This document shows, piece by piece, positions 34,336-48,559 of a stretch of 64,000 bases of DNA (its first letter is position 1; each line of letters starts with the position of its first letter). The DNA comes from Elysia crispata (lineage: Eukaryota > Mollusca > Gastropoda > Plakobranchidae): the NCBI GenBank assembly GCA_033675545.1, contig JAWDGP010005862.1, positions 1-64,000 of the forward strand. Reading direction: 5' to 3'. Under the pieces are notes generated by a model that did no database searches, was not told the origin of the DNA, and saw only the letters and a program-made list of their open reading frames with translations. A program made the translations under genes and the position numbers.

Positions 34336-37300
34336 GTGTCTCCTTCCTGAATATCAATCTCGCGGAATAGATATCTATTTATTATTATTCTGTGTCTTTT
34401 TTTCCTAGGCTCCCTAACTTATAAGATGTAGTAAATCACTCGCACAGCTGTAATGTCGTGTGTCGTTACACGCAATCATTGAGCATCTCATTGGAATTCC
34501 ATAACGATTCGCAGTTTCCAAAACTGGTATAATCATTTGGTTCGCTCCCTGGAAAGACGGCCTTCAAGTCAATGGAGTCGTGAACATGACTCAGAGTGGT
34601 ATAGAAAACCCAGGGAATCCCGAAACTCGTCACATGTCCAGCCAGAAGAGATCAGGATGTTGAGGACATTGGGTAGGAAAGAGGACGGGTCTTCAACAGC
34701 GTAGAGTGGCGCTTCAGTATAATATTAATAATATAAAATGCACTGCAGCAGGGTTGGCCGGTGAAGGTAAAGTTTTGTAACAAAGGAGAAAAGCTTGTAA
34801 CCAAATGGTGAGGTGGTCTGAGAAAACAAGTCGGTAAAGTAACTTCTGCGGTTTAAGGTTCTAAATGTGGTGCGGATAAGCCCTGGTCGAAACTGAACGA
34901 GTTCTTTACTTAAGAAGTTCAGCCATTTTTATATATAATCTAAATGAGGTAGAGGCTTGAATATTGTCTATCTATATTATAAAACATTTTTTTTCTGAAT
35001 CCTAACGGCCGTCAAAGTCAGAAAAATCTTTAAAATTTAATTATATTTTACCTATTATTTTGCAACCGCGTAGGGGAATTTTCACCGATTAGAAAGGTAC
35101 ATCGTTGTATTTGTTTTTTTTTTCGCTCTTTTCTCTGGTTCTAAGAGCGCAGGAACAGATTTCTAGTTGTTTACATAGTCATTACATATTCAGCGTAACA
35201 CACCAGTGAAAATATGTGATTAATTTCACCATATCTACAGCTCAAGTTATTTCTTTTCTATTTCCAAACTTTTACACTCCAAAACACTTTCATAGAATCA
35301 GTAAACTAATTTTCTATGCTGAAGATTGTTATTCTTATCACATGTAAAATGGTTTAAAAGTAGAAATTCTATCGCTGCTGACAATTTTTCCCGGTACCGG
35401 TACCTTAAAACAAAAACATGGCTTACTCACCAAATTGATATGTGGAAACTAAGGTGCTTTCCTATTAAAGTCACCTCAATAGACCATAACTGAAGGTTTA
35501 GTTTCTCAAGAAACGGTCAAATGAGTGTTAGAATCATATTTTAGTCACTCAGTCACCGGGGGAAGCGAAATTCGGTCAGAAAAAGAGAGAAAAGAGAGTC
35601 TGAAAGAGACATGATCTAACATCAATGTTAGCCCCAGTGCCACACCTACAAAACCTCCAGGAATGAAGCTTAAGGGAAGGAAAATTTTATTTTTGTCCAA
35701 TTCAAAGAACTTAGTTTAATTATCTCAGTGTATTTAATCGGTTTGAAAGTTTCACAGAAGAAATGACTCGAATCTACTTCTAGGTCTTGATTTAGATTAG
35801 GTCAAGACGAGAGCAAAAATAACTTGAAGATTGGTTTGCTTTGCCTATAGCTGGATTTATATTGGATCTAGATATAATCTGGAGTAAAGATCATGATTTC
35901 AAAATTTTTTTAGTTTAATCTAATCTAAATGTAAACAGACGTAAAGTCCATGATAATATTGTACTTGTAATGGTCTTATTTAGAAGCTAAATCTAAAGAT
36001 ACCCCAAGAATATGAATTAAAAGACAGATCTCTATTGCCAACTATTGATAATTGATAATACTGAAATGTAAAAGATGTTTCTTACAGTCAGTTCCACAAC
36101 AGTAACAGAAATAAAGACAAACAGTCTGCCTTGGGCAGTGACCTCTCACACAAGTTAGTTTTTATTATTTCGTATTCGTACAAAAAAATGGATTGGATAC
36201 CATGACATTCCCCTTTTTATATTAAATTCAGCTTATTGATGGTAAAAGATGGTAAGTCATTACTTTTACAATAAAATAATAGGGTCTTAGGCCGTACTTG
36301 GATAGTAGTCTCTGCATCGGTCATTTTCAGTGGTCACTGCTAAAACATCTATATAAATTGCATTTTCAATTTCAAGTTTTCAAAAGAAGACTTCGTATGT
36401 ATGTGTCTAACAAAGAGAACTATTTTTATCAACCATATCTGTTTTAAAATCCAAGGTGTCCGCTAGGTTCAGGGGTGTGTGCTATGCTGCGGCATTCAAA
36501 TACTCAAAATTGATCTTGCTTAGCAAGTATATTTGTTGGGCTTCCTAGCCCCTCGGGCACTGCTAGGCGTGTCTGGTGCCTTAGTCCGACTGACTGTTAT
36601 CGTGTCAGTGAGGGTCCGAGTGTCACGTGACACGCCCTGACAGGATGGTCTATCTATTTGGATAATGTAAACAGGAAAATAAAATAAAATAAAAATAAAA
36701 GAAGTTTTAAAAAAACTAAAATCTGTAACTATTATCCCTTTGAGAAAAAGAAGGATAAAGGTCAATTTTTCTTCTGCGGCTAAGGACATAATAACATTTA
36801 AATTTCGATTTTTTTGTGGGTTTTTTTTTTTCTTAATTTTTAAATTTTTTGAAACGCTTTCAATTCTTGGAGAGTGTATTTGAGTAAATACCATGACCAC
36901 AAGCCGGGACATTTTTACCATCAATGAACAATTGTAGAAAACAATATTTAAAAATGTCATGGCCTGTTCAAACTTGCACTGACACCAACTGGAAATTCGG
37001 TAAACACTTGTGAAAGATCTCACATCTATTGTGACCTCTTTATTGATTCCAGAAGAGACATGCATGCGAGGCCCGTCTCTGCTCCGCCTTTAGTGTCTGA
37101 ACCTCCAGGGCAAATCGATGCATAAAGTAAAGAACAGGTTTTGTGTAAAACAGGAAATAATGCGGATAAAAGGACAATGTGAATATGCGTCGTCTCAATT
37201 GTACCCTTTATTGGTTACAATTAATTCTTAAAACTTCTTTGTGCCTTGCAAGCGGTGTGTAGAGACTCGTTCATAGATCATCATCAGTGGATGAATAATA

Positions 37301-39185
37301 TCTCACATAATAAAACTCTTGAAACGTATACATTTTTCTAGCTATTTTAGAAGCTGTAGGAATTGTTACTTGATACCATAAAACATTTGTTGTTTCTCTT
37401 CAATAAGCTTTGATGATTGGAGATCAAGTAGATATAAAAAAATAAATATCTACATAGTTCATTTGATCAAAAAAAAAAAAAAAAAAGAACGTGAACATTT
37501 ACCATATGATAGTGAAAATACTTCCATTGCTTAGAATTTATTTTCCGGCTGTCCTTCTGTTTGTGGAGAGGTTTAATTAAAATATTCAATAAATCTTGAC
37601 TTTAAGGACACATTTGTAGTGTTACAAAAACAAAATCCAAAACTACCACCAGTAACGATATATCATATGTGAATCTTTTTTTTTCTTGAATTGGTACCAT
37701 TGTTTTGGCACCTTTAAGGTACTTTTACATCCAATGATTTTCTTCCAATCGTTTATTTACTTTTTACTTTTATTTATTTTTTTTTTTTTGTCAAATTTGC
37801 AAACAAAAGACGAAAAGGATTGAGTGTTAAAAATGCGTAAATCAACTTTTTAATCAACTTAACCTTTTTTTTCCATGCCATTTTGTATCAAGTGTTTTTA
37901 TAGATTTCAGACTACTTGCACTCATCAAATCTGCATAATAATCCTGCCAAGAACATGGTCGACATATAATTTTCTTGAAAAAAATATTGCTAGGTTGATG
38001 ACGTGCTAAGAAAATGAAAGTTTCACACTTGCGCCTGGTTTAAAGCATAGATTAAAACTTTATGGTTTATTTGAACTTTAGTAATACATTTTGTATGCGT
38101 TGTAAAACAGTAAATTACAAATTAATTCAAAAAAATTGGGTACCAAGGCCCTATGATGATTCCTGAAAGTTCCAAGTCGAAAAAGATCGAGTCAACACAC
38201 CATCATGTCTGTGACTGGCCGCAGAAACTCAACCTGTACTCTTTTATCAAGACATTCAGACAGACTCTTGTCGCAGAACAGCTCCTATTCATCACATTAT
38301 TATCATTCAAATCTATAAAGGTCAAAGGCACATGGCCAATTAGTATTGCCAAAAGTTATTGTAGCCAATTTCACTACATCACAGGCCCCAATGAACATTT
38401 TTATACTCATTCTGAATTATGGGTCCTCAATAAAGATTAAAAATCTTCCTCTTCCATTTAGACTCTTTAGACTGTATATATTTCTCTGCTCAAACCTCCA
38501 TTTCCCTTTGATATTTTTCTTTAACGTTGCGGTTTAACATTGTTAACCCCTTTGGCTTGGCTATCTCCCCCTGGCCTTTTTCATTTTGATTTTCTCTTGA
38601 TTTTTGTTCCTTATGTTATTAGTTCTTGCATTCGGATAGCTAATAATAATATATTGGAAACATTCGCTTTACTGATTTTTTTTTTGCTCTTCCTGCCTAT
38701 AGAGCAGCTGAATGTTGAATATTGTTCCGGTCTTAAGCCTCACCAAGCTCATCTGTAAGTTAGGACCCTGAGTTTTAAGCTGCAATGCTAGACAAGTCCC
38801 GAATGCCTGAATTTTGTCGCATTTCATGGCGGATAGGCGCGCTGTTGTTAGGTGAGTGTGAAATGTATATTAAGTAAGGTCACGGATCAGAACCGAGTTT
38901 ATATTATCTGGGCCCTGATCACGATACTGTCGTCAACTATTGAACTCTTTTTTTTTTTGTTTGGGTCAGAGAAGCGAAGTGTGGCAGGATCGAATGTCTC
39001 ACACGGGTCGATTTGACATTGCGATCAATAGAAAACATGAACCGGTCTATTCAGATCTTCCTAAGTGGTTTATTCTCTTCAGGAACGATCGAGCTGTGCA
39101 AATTTGGGTATTTTCTTTCTAAATTATCTCGGTATTGAGCGTGAATGACCGATACAAAAGACTGTTGCCGGGAGTATTTATAAGC
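33361..39185. other. Large region without a supported gene
   Basis: Contains a CT microsatellite at 34,270-34,332 and an open frame of 181 codons on the minus strand at 36,520-37,065. That frame has low-complexity Lys/Phe stretches, no recognisable domain and no clear splice context, so it is not called as a gene. The rest is AT-rich unique sequence. Confidence 0.4.
34270..34332. repeat. (CT)n microsatellite
   Basis: About 26 CT units after a short interrupted lead-in. Confidence 0.95.
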
Positions 39186-39189
39186 ACGG

Positions 39190-39845
39190 ATGGCCTGAGG
39201 CTGGCAAGGTTCCACGTTATTGTGTCTGGTCATGTAATCTAGGGAAGCCTGAGGCTGGCCAGGTTCCATCTAATTGCGCCTGGCGTGTAATCTAGGAAAG
39301 CCTGAGGCTGGCCAGGTTCCACCTAATTGCGCCTGGCGTGTAATCTAGGAAAGCCTGAGGCTGGCCAGGTTCCACCTAATTGCGCCTGGCGTGTAATCTA
39401 GGAAAGCCTGAGGCTGGCCAGGTTCCACCTTATTGCGCCTGGTCCTGTAATCTAGGGAAGCCTGAGGCTGGCCAGGTTCCACCTAATTGTATCTGGTCCT
39501 GTAATCTAGGGAAGCCTGAGGCTGGCCAGGTTCCACCTAATTGCGCCTGGTCCTGTAATCTAGGGAAGCCTGAGGCTGGCCACGTTCCACCTTATTGCGC
39601 CTGGTCCTGTAATCTAGGGCAGCCTGGGGCTGGTCAGGTTCCACCGTGTTGTGTCTGGTCAGGTAATCTAGGGAAGCCTGGGGCTGATCAGATTCCACCG
39701 TGTTGTGCATAGTCAGGTAATCTAGGGAAGCCTGAGGCTGGTCAGGTTCCACCGTGTTGTGTCTGATCCGGTAATCTAGGGAAGCCTGGAGCTGGTCAGA
39801 TTCCACCGTGTTGTGCATAGTCAGGTAATCTAGGGAAGCCTGAGG
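39190..39845. repeat. About 54-bp tandem repeat, about 13 units
   Basis: The unit is 'gggaagcctgaggctggcca' plus 'ggttccacctaattgcgcct' plus 'ggtcctgtaatcta'. Units drift along the array: left units have 'cacctaattgcgcc', right units 'caccgtgttgtgtc'. Frames remain open on both strands because the unit is a multiple of three; no splice context suggests coding. Confidence 0.93.
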
Positions 39846-42800
39846 CGTATCCTATATTGCACATCTTGAGATAAAGATGTGTTAGCCTTGACAAAATGCA
39901 TTTTTGAAAGACAAAGTCTTTGAAAACACGTTGTTACATGCCAAACACAAGCCGATCAACCGCGATCTTCTGAACAATCTTCATAGTTAACATTCTACTA
40001 ACTGCTTACAACAAAAATATAACTTAACATATGATGTTTTCCTGGTCAGTTTTTTTCTTTATCATTATTGTGACACTCGCCGATGAATAATTGCTGTGTA
40101 TAATAAGGAAAAAAAGTAGGGAAGTTAAACGTTCCCTGTCCTTCAAAGGTCTCCTGTCAAATGATTTCAAGACAAGTATCTTAAATTTTTTTAGATCATA
40201 ACTCAGGTATATTGTTTAGAGTATAGTTCCATAACATACTTCTTAATTCAAACAAACCTGTCACTTTATTTTTGCAAGTTGCGTATTCAACCCAACTCTA
40301 CGGATTTCTGCGAAAAAAAAATATATCTTGACGATATCTCTCAAAGTTTACTTTTTATGTAACATTTTGTTGTCTTTTCAAAAACTGAAATAGTTTTCAC
40401 AAGCTTTATGCAATTCCGTGCTGTTAAGAGCTGAATGGGTTCTATCGTACCATACATTTCAGTATCTCTAGTTTTCAGTCGTAACCTTGAGCCTCCAGAT
40501 TTCGGACAATATTGCGACTTTGTTTTTCGAATGTAAAGGCCTAGGAAAAGGGTGGGGGGGAAAAGGAAAGTATACTTTCTCATGAGTCATTAGGTTCTTA
40601 CAATTTATAGTTTATGTTGCTTTGTGGACTCTAAATATTTAAAATATTTCAGTTCGTCAATTTCCAATTAATTATTTTTGTTTAAGATTCAAGCCATACA
40701 TATATGCGAACTGAGAAAAATAGCCTCTAAGATTTTCGGTGATCTTAAGTATTGATACATCAAAATTTTAATAAAATGCAAGTAAAAAACTGTTCACAAC
40801 TTAAGACCAGGAAGCAAAGTATAACAACAAAAGTGTTGACTATTTTGTAGTCTTCCCATTTCTTTTTTTTAGCCTTTTTGAGAGGAATTTGGAGGTCCAA
40901 GTCATTATAGTTTTCATTGTCAGACAACATGACAGATAGTTTGGGTGCCTTGATATCTTTTTATGGGTCTGAGACAAATTCTCTTATCTTCTTGTATAGG
41001 TAGATCTGCCTCTTTTCATTTAAAACACATGTTGAATTTGGTTCTGGGAAAGAGTTATGTATGGGGAGCTTTGTAGAATTTTTAATCAATCTGATATGAA
41101 CTCCTCCCTCCATGTCGGCTGCAACTTTTCAGCGACTGAGTCATCAGCCAGAAACCCGGAGTGTAGGTATATCTTGATGCTAAAAAGTTGTTGAAGAATG
41201 TTGACCAAAATGCCTTCCACTATGTGAAAAGATAAAAAATTCTTCACCAACTTCACTGCCACAAGGCTGCATAAGGTTCTCAATTTTTGTTTACTTGCAT
41301 TTTTGTGCTTTCTACATAGGCCTTTCAGTCTGGTGAGTGATGTGCATACCCGCATTCAATTTTGTCTAGCACAGCCTCCAACAGATCTAACCCGAACTCT
41401 AATCCTAAACTCTTCTTTCTCTCAAAAATTGAAAAGCATGGCAGACGATCTGTAATTTAGTTTGCAAACAAAGAGAGACCTGTTCGAGGTCCAGAGATGG
41501 CAGGGGTGGCTGTTCCGTGTTACCTTGGCTGTGGCCTGAGAGGAAGCACAATGTCTGTGGTGTGGGTTACAGCAGCACTGAAAGAACTAACATCAGCAGC
41601 CTCTTCATTACTCGACTCAACTGTGGTCAAAACTCATTGATAACTGACAGTACCATTGCAGCGCTGAAATGAATGCGAAACGTTAAGATAGAATATGTTT
41701 AACTCTAGATTTGATCCAGAGCTACTTTAATAGTCATGGAGGGGAAAAGAAAAAATGTTTTCTGAATTTAAATTTAGATCTGTAGTACAACGTGTCGTCT
41801 TAAAAAGTTTAATCTAACGAAGGCACTTACTGAGGTCATTTAGTGTAGACATCTAGCATAGACCTAATTTTAATCTGGATAAAACAGCTTATCAAAACCA
41901 CGGTAAGATACACATCTGTGGAATCTGATTTATCTTCTGACACTGATTGGACCCTGTTTGCAAAACAACTCAACAGCAACATGTAGGAGATATTTTTTAA
42001 CTTCATTTAAAACATTTGGGACCAGTGTTCAACAATTCTTTCGAGTGATCTCGGGTCGCCATCTTTCAGAAATAGGGTCTATAATAACGTGACGTTTTTT
42101 CTGTTATTTTTTTGGTAACGCGGAATCTTCCCCAAATCAGATTAAAAGAAGTTCCCAGATGGATTCATGCGCGCAACTTTAATGCTGTGATCAAAATCAT
42201 AAGTAATGACTTGAAAAGGCTAAATGGAGTAAAATGGAGTAAAGTGTTTGTAAAATTTTTTTTTTGTTTGAAAGCAGTAAATTAGGTCCAATTTTATGAT
42301 AAAAACACAAGAAAGCATTGTGGCGACAAATTTTAGATTCGAATGCACCCATCGTCGAAGCGCAAGATGTCCGAGCATCCGTGTATTTACCGTGCGCCCA
42401 CAACTTTCGGTATAGTAATATTCATGCGCAATGGTTGCCACGCTGCACACGTAAAAATTTCCTTTCGAGTAATGTATAGAATTCCATGACGGGTATCATT
42501 GTAAACGTTACGCCAAGACCATCGAGTAACGTCTTGAAAACTGCGTTTTGAGACCAATTTCTGAATTTTGATTCCGTAAAATACTTCGCGAAAAAAATTA
42601 AAATGAAATAAAAATTTTGACAGTTTTTCACATTTCTTCTTTTATTATATGGTAAAACAGATGTAGAGTTAATAAAAACGCTCAGAATTAAGTTTTTAAC
42701 ATGAGCATTTTTATATCTATTTTGGGCCATATCTCGAAACATAACTCGCCGGCAGCTACACCTATATAATAAAAGTGAACTTGGGAGACTTTGACGCGAA

Positions 42801-43655
42801 CTCCTGTTATTATCAATTCCATAACTTTTAAACTTTGAAGGCGTCTACAGCACTCATATGGCTAGGTTCTAAATCATAAAAGATCAACTCAAACTGCTTT
42901 CTTCAAATTGCTTCAAAATGCTTTGTTTCGTAAGTGTACACTATCTTACGATTACCAATTTCGCGCCCACATTGTAAAATCAAAAAAATAATCTATTTAC
43001 CCATTTTTCAGAAACATTTATTATCATGTAGGTTGAAATAACTGCGTGACTAAGAATTCTCGCAAGACAATGCATTTTTATGCGCTTAATGCGCAATTTC
43101 ACAGCTTCTAATAAGCGTTTAGAACGATCTGAAACAGATTGGGAAGGACATGTAGATTTGGTTGATTTCCTTTAATCCAAAAGGGATTTAAGTTCTATAT
43201 TTAAACTTTGTATTTAGAATCAGAATTATAAATATATCTAGATTCCAGATAGAGATGGATAAGTTGGGGCATAGATATCTGGACCATGTGAGTTAAAGGA
43301 GAGATATTTGATAAAAACACGCACCCCAGCCAGGGTCCCGTTCGTAGAACGGAGTTTTCAGCTTGTCATATATATATAAGATCTTACCTTAAATTCTCTT
43401 CATACGACACTCTTATCAATTATTCCAAGTTATCTTCAAACTATATATATATACATATCAAACAGCTTCCGCAATCACCATTACTTCTAAACTTATTTCT
43501 CTTCTTCTATTACAACAGTTACTTCTAACAGTGCATTATCAATAAATAAATTAGGATATAAAAAAAAGTGGCAATATTCTTATTTTCATATTTTGGCTTT
43601 CCTAGAAGCTACATATAGAAGAAAAAAGGAGAAGAGGGGAATTTTATCAAACTTA
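39846..43655. other. Region without a confident gene
   Basis: Mostly unique AT-rich DNA. A minus-strand stretch at about 40,850-41,360 and another at 42,197-42,742 have protein-like composition in pieces; see the separate entry and findings. No multi-exon structure could be built. Confidence 0.4.
40850..41360 (-). pseudogene. Possible degraded coding fragment, unrecognised
   Basis: Minus-strand reading gives an 89-codon frame (41,086-41,355) including KLVKNFLSFHIVEGILVNIL and FLADDSVAEKLQPTWREEF. After a stop and a frame change it continues with peptide-like text including KKIREFVSDP and LSDNENYNDLDLQIPLKKAK (about 40,860-41,010). Balanced amino-acid use across two adjacent frames suggests a broken gene or transposon protein. 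I do not recognise the family. Confidence 0.3.
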
Positions 43656-43656
43656 C

Positions 43657-44857
43657 TGACTTGGAGCAGGGGTTGTTCTAAAATCTAGCTCTGGCTCAGG
43701 GATAGGGATTGTTTTAAAACCTTGCTCTGGCTCGGGGACAGGGATTGTTTTAGAACCTAGCTCTGGCTCGGGGACAGGGATTGATTTAGAACCTAGCTCT
43801 GGCTCGGGGACAGGGATTGTTTTAGAACCTACCTCTGGCTCGGGGACAGGGATTGTTTTAGAACCTACCTCTGGCTCGGGGACAGGGATTGTTTTAGAAC
43901 CTACCTCTGGCTCGGGGACAGGGATTGTTTTAGAACCTACCTCTGGCTCGGGGACAGGGATTGATTTAGAACCTACCTCTGGCTCGGGGACAGGGATTGA
44001 TTTAGAACCTACCTCTGGCTCGGGGACAGGGATTGTTTTAGAACCTACCTCTGGCTCGGGGACAGGGATTGTTTTAGAACCTACCTCTGGCTCGGGGACA
44101 GGGATTGTTTTAGAACCTTGCTCTGGCTCGGGGATAGGGATTGTTTTAGAACCTTGCTCTGGCTCGGGGATAGGGATTGTTTTAGAACCTTGCTCTGGCT
44201 CGGGGATAGGGATTGTTTTAGAACCTTGCTCTGGCTCGGGGATAGGGATTGTTTTAGAACCTTGCTCTGGCTCAGGGATAGGGATTGTTTTAGAACCTTG
44301 CTCTGGCTCGGGAACAGGGATTGTTTTAGAACCTACCTCTGGCTCGGGAACAGGGATTGTTTTAGAACCTTGCTCTGGCTCGGGAACAGGGATTGTTTTG
44401 TGAACCTACCCTCTGGGCTTGGGGACAGAGATTATTTTAGAACCTACCTCTGGCTCGGGAACAGGGATTGTTTTAGAACCTTGCTCTGGCTCGGGGATAG
44501 GGATTGTTTTAGAACCTTGCTCTGGCTCGGGGATAGGGATTGTTTTAGAACCTTGCTCTGGCTCGGGGATAGGGATTGTTTTAGAACCTTGCTCTGGCTC
44601 GGGGATAGGGATTGTTTTAGAACCTTGCTCTGGCTCAGGGATAGGGATTGTTTTAGAACCTTGCTCTGGCTCAGGGATAGGGATTGTTTTAGAACCTTGC
44701 TCTGGCTCAGGGATAGGGATTGTTTTAGAACCTTGCTCTGGCTCGGGGATAGGGATTGTTTTAGAACCTTGCTCTGGCTCGGGGATAGGGATTGTTTTAG
44801 AACCTAGTTCTGGCTCGGAGACAGGGATTGCTCTAGAACCTATCTCTGTTTTATAAC
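43657..44857 (-). pseudogene. Candidate repetitive exon, 12-residue repeats, one internal stop
   Basis: The 36-bp array reads on the minus strand as about 33 repeats of the type KTIPVPEPEVGS / KTIPIPEPEQGS. Its right end meets a strong acceptor (tttttctcccttag|g, exon start 44,857) and its left end a perfect donor (gtca|gtaagt, exon end 43,657). The frame is the same at both ends. One unit near 44,395-44,425 has three single-base insertions (net +3) that create a TAG at 44,406-44,408. The product would be a Pro/Glu-rich repetitive protein, but neighbouring exons are not found. It could be a live exon with an assembly error, an allele with a lesion, or a non-coding minisatellite with chance splice sites. 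Confidence 0.35.
43670..44845. repeat. 36-bp tandem repeat, about 33 units
   Basis: The unit is 'ctctggctcggggacaggga' then 'ttgttttagaacctac'. Two unit families form blocks: 'gggacaggg...cctac' units on the left and 'gggataggg...ccttg' units in the middle and right, with a patch of 'gggaacaggg' units around the degenerate unit at 44,395-44,425. Confidence 0.97.
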
Positions 44858-44859
44858 CT

Positions 44860-45918
44860 AAGGGAGAAAAAACACAAAAATACAGAAAGTGGCTCAACAT
44901 TAGAAAAAGAGCATCTAAATGAGCATTTAAAGGTAGGGAAGAAAAACGCTAAAGGAAAGAATCGTTAAGAGTATCAAGTGCCAATCTTTCACTAGTACTG
45001 TCAAAGTCACATAAGGACAAGTTCGAGTTTAGGAGAAAAAAAAACACATTAGTTATAGATGATTGCTTTCTCTTTTTATATTCCTTATCATTCAGAATCA
45101 AATAGTAGTTGTAAAAATGCTGCGATGATTTTTTTTAATTACTAGTATTTGAAAAAATTAGTTTAGATGCCATCCTATATCAAAGATCTAAGAACCACCA
45201 GCTTAGTGTGACATTACATTTTTTTTTCAACTTCCCAGCTTATCCTGTCCCTGATAACGTGGACGCAATGGCGATTTAGGTGAAGTTTGATTGACATTCA
45301 ACCCAAGGAACGTCTGGATTCAGCAGTGAAGTATGGTGGATGTTCTCTGGTCTCGCCTGAAAGTCTGTCTGGATAATGGCGATGTGACACATAGAGCCTC
45401 TTTATCTGTTCTAGGCCGTCCTCTTTTTTTTCTTTTTACTTTGATTTGAAAGACATTTCGCTTCAGTTCCAGTTACTATTATATGTTGAAACTGTCTTAG
45501 GTTATACTTTACACGGCAAAAAAATAATCATTTTTACATTAAATCCCTAATTAAATCGTAGATAGGATTATATTAATTCCTCTTACCATGAACAGTTTCG
45601 TCCTTTAGGAATTTTTATCATTTCTATATCAAACTTTCAACGCGTCTGTTGAATTCAGTGAGATAAGATAGCCCAGACTAAACAAAATTTGCTGTATTGA
45701 GCTTTGTCGAATTTTATATTAAATCTTTAGGTTATTATATTAAAATTGTACATTCATCTTAATAGAAACGTTAGAAAATAATATACATGTGTAATAAAAC
45801 TTTGGTTTGCCTTGAAGTATTATTTTATTAGGAAAAAGTTGTTATTGTGTAAAATTCATATTTTTACATGAAAAATCTATTAACAAAAAGAGAGAATGAG
45901 AGAGATAAATATTAGAAA
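44860..45918. other. Spacer, no gene
   Basis: Unique AT-rich sequence apart from the dispersed repeat at 45,234-45,380. Confidence 0.4.
45234..45380 (+). repeat. Dispersed repeat, plus-strand member
   Basis: Partner of 13,646-13,793 in opposite orientation. Flanks differ, so the similarity ends near these coordinates. Confidence 0.65.
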
Positions 45919-46176
45919 AACAACAGATGGAACGAACAGGAATCGAACCTGCACCTCGATGCGGCACCCATCGCCTTGCCGAGACAAGACCAGGCACTTA
46001 ACCACTGAGCCGTCCAAATCTACAAAAATATAGATGCTTCAGGAACAGTGAATTTCATGCTGGCTTGAATAGACTAAGAAGTTGAATCGCTAAAAACGAT
46101 CAAGTCCATATTATTACAGGACATAAGCAAACTAGCCTCTAACGGATCTTAGAAAGATGCACATTTGACTGAAAGA
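45919..46176 (-). mobile_element. tRNA-like dispersed element, minus-strand copy
   Basis: Reverse complement of 25,838-26,092 with few changes. Box B at 45,939-45,949 (ggttcgattcc on the minus strand) fits the pol III consensus better than the plus-strand copy; box A at 46,002-46,012. The intervening arm is long, like a class II (Ser/Leu-type) tRNA, but the acceptor stem does not pair. Confidence 0.72.
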
Positions 46177-46260
46177 CAAAATTGAATATAGAAATATAGA
46201 AATAAAGAAAGCAGTCAAACAACGTTAGAGACTGAGACAGACGAAGCTAGATCTAAGGAT

Positions 46261-46436
46261 CTAAAGATGCAAGTGACTGTGGGTGCCGCAAAGGCGCAGG
46301 TTCGATCCGTGTTCATTCCATCTGTTGTTATGTTTTCACGTCTTTCGCCTTCTTTGTCGGTCTCGAGCTAGATCTAGATTTGTGGTTGGTTTTTCTATAC
46401 AATTATTTCTTTATTCACAGTCACTTGCATCTTTAG
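46261..46436. repeat. 21-bp perfect inverted repeat enclosing a tRNA-like fragment
   Basis: Arms at 46,261-46,281 and 46,416-46,436 (ctaaagatgcaagtgactgtg and its complement) match at all 21 positions. The 134-base loop holds the box B half of the tRNA-like element in plus orientation (46,282-46,400), opposite to the nearly full copy at 45,919-46,176. Confidence 0.85.
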
Positions 46437-47016
46437 AGATTATTGCTTCGGGTATCTTCAATCAGCTAATCTTACATTACGGTCATTCGCAAGTTATCTG
46501 CGCATGGAGCGACTTCCAATTTGTTGAAAATCAAATGTCCTAAAATATCATTATATACTGCTTCTGGAGTGTGGAACCAGCCACTAAAATGCGTAAGATA
46601 TTATGAATACAATTATGTCATTCAAAGCACATGTTTTTCGTATCTTGTGTCTGTAAGATCTGGATTTTGGCTTTTTTTTCCTTAGCGTCTTCTTCTATCG
46701 AACTACAATATTGACGTGCTGTTACATAGCATAAGCAATTCTATTTTTATGTCAGCTTAGTTACATGCCTTTTTTAAACTGCAGCAAGATTTTAATCATA
46801 CTTTAGAACTTTCTTTCCTTTTAAATTGCTTTGGGATTTTCGAACCTTTTTGATAAACGGTATTTTCGAGGTAATGTTTAGATTTATCGCATTTACATTT
46901 GTTATTTTTTACTTAATAATATAATGAAATATAATATAATATAATATTTATATGTATACACTGTACATATGCAGGCTTTATAGTATTCTTTAATTTGTGT
47001 CATCAGAGGCTCTCTT
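46437..47016. other. Spacer, no gene
   Basis: AT-rich, with a short 'ataatataat' run near 46,915-46,945; nothing else recognised. Confidence 0.4.
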
Positions 47017-48180
<1,164 letters not shown>

Positions 48181-48185
48181 TAATT

Positions 48186-48244
48186 CATGTAGTAGTAATA
48201 GCAGAAGAACCAGCAGTAGTAGTAGTAGTAGCAGTAGCAGTAGC

Positions 48245-48294
<50 letters not shown>

Positions 48295-48359
48295 GTAGTA
48301 GTAGGTAGTAGTAGGTAGTAGGTAGTAGGTAGTAGGTAGTAGGTAGTAGGTAGTAGTAG

Positions 48360-48396
<37 letters not shown>

Positions 48397-48471
48397 GTAG
48401 TAGGTAGTAGTAGTAGGTAGTAGTAGTAGTAGTAGTAGTAGGTAGTAGTAGGTAGTAGTAGGTAGTAGTAG

Positions 48472-48559
<88 letters not shown>

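Noticed and set aside
36520-37065. 181-codon minus-strand frame, the longest non-repetitive one
   Set aside because: Contains Lys- and Phe-rich low-complexity parts, no domain recognised, no splice or start support; kept only as a note in the region entry.
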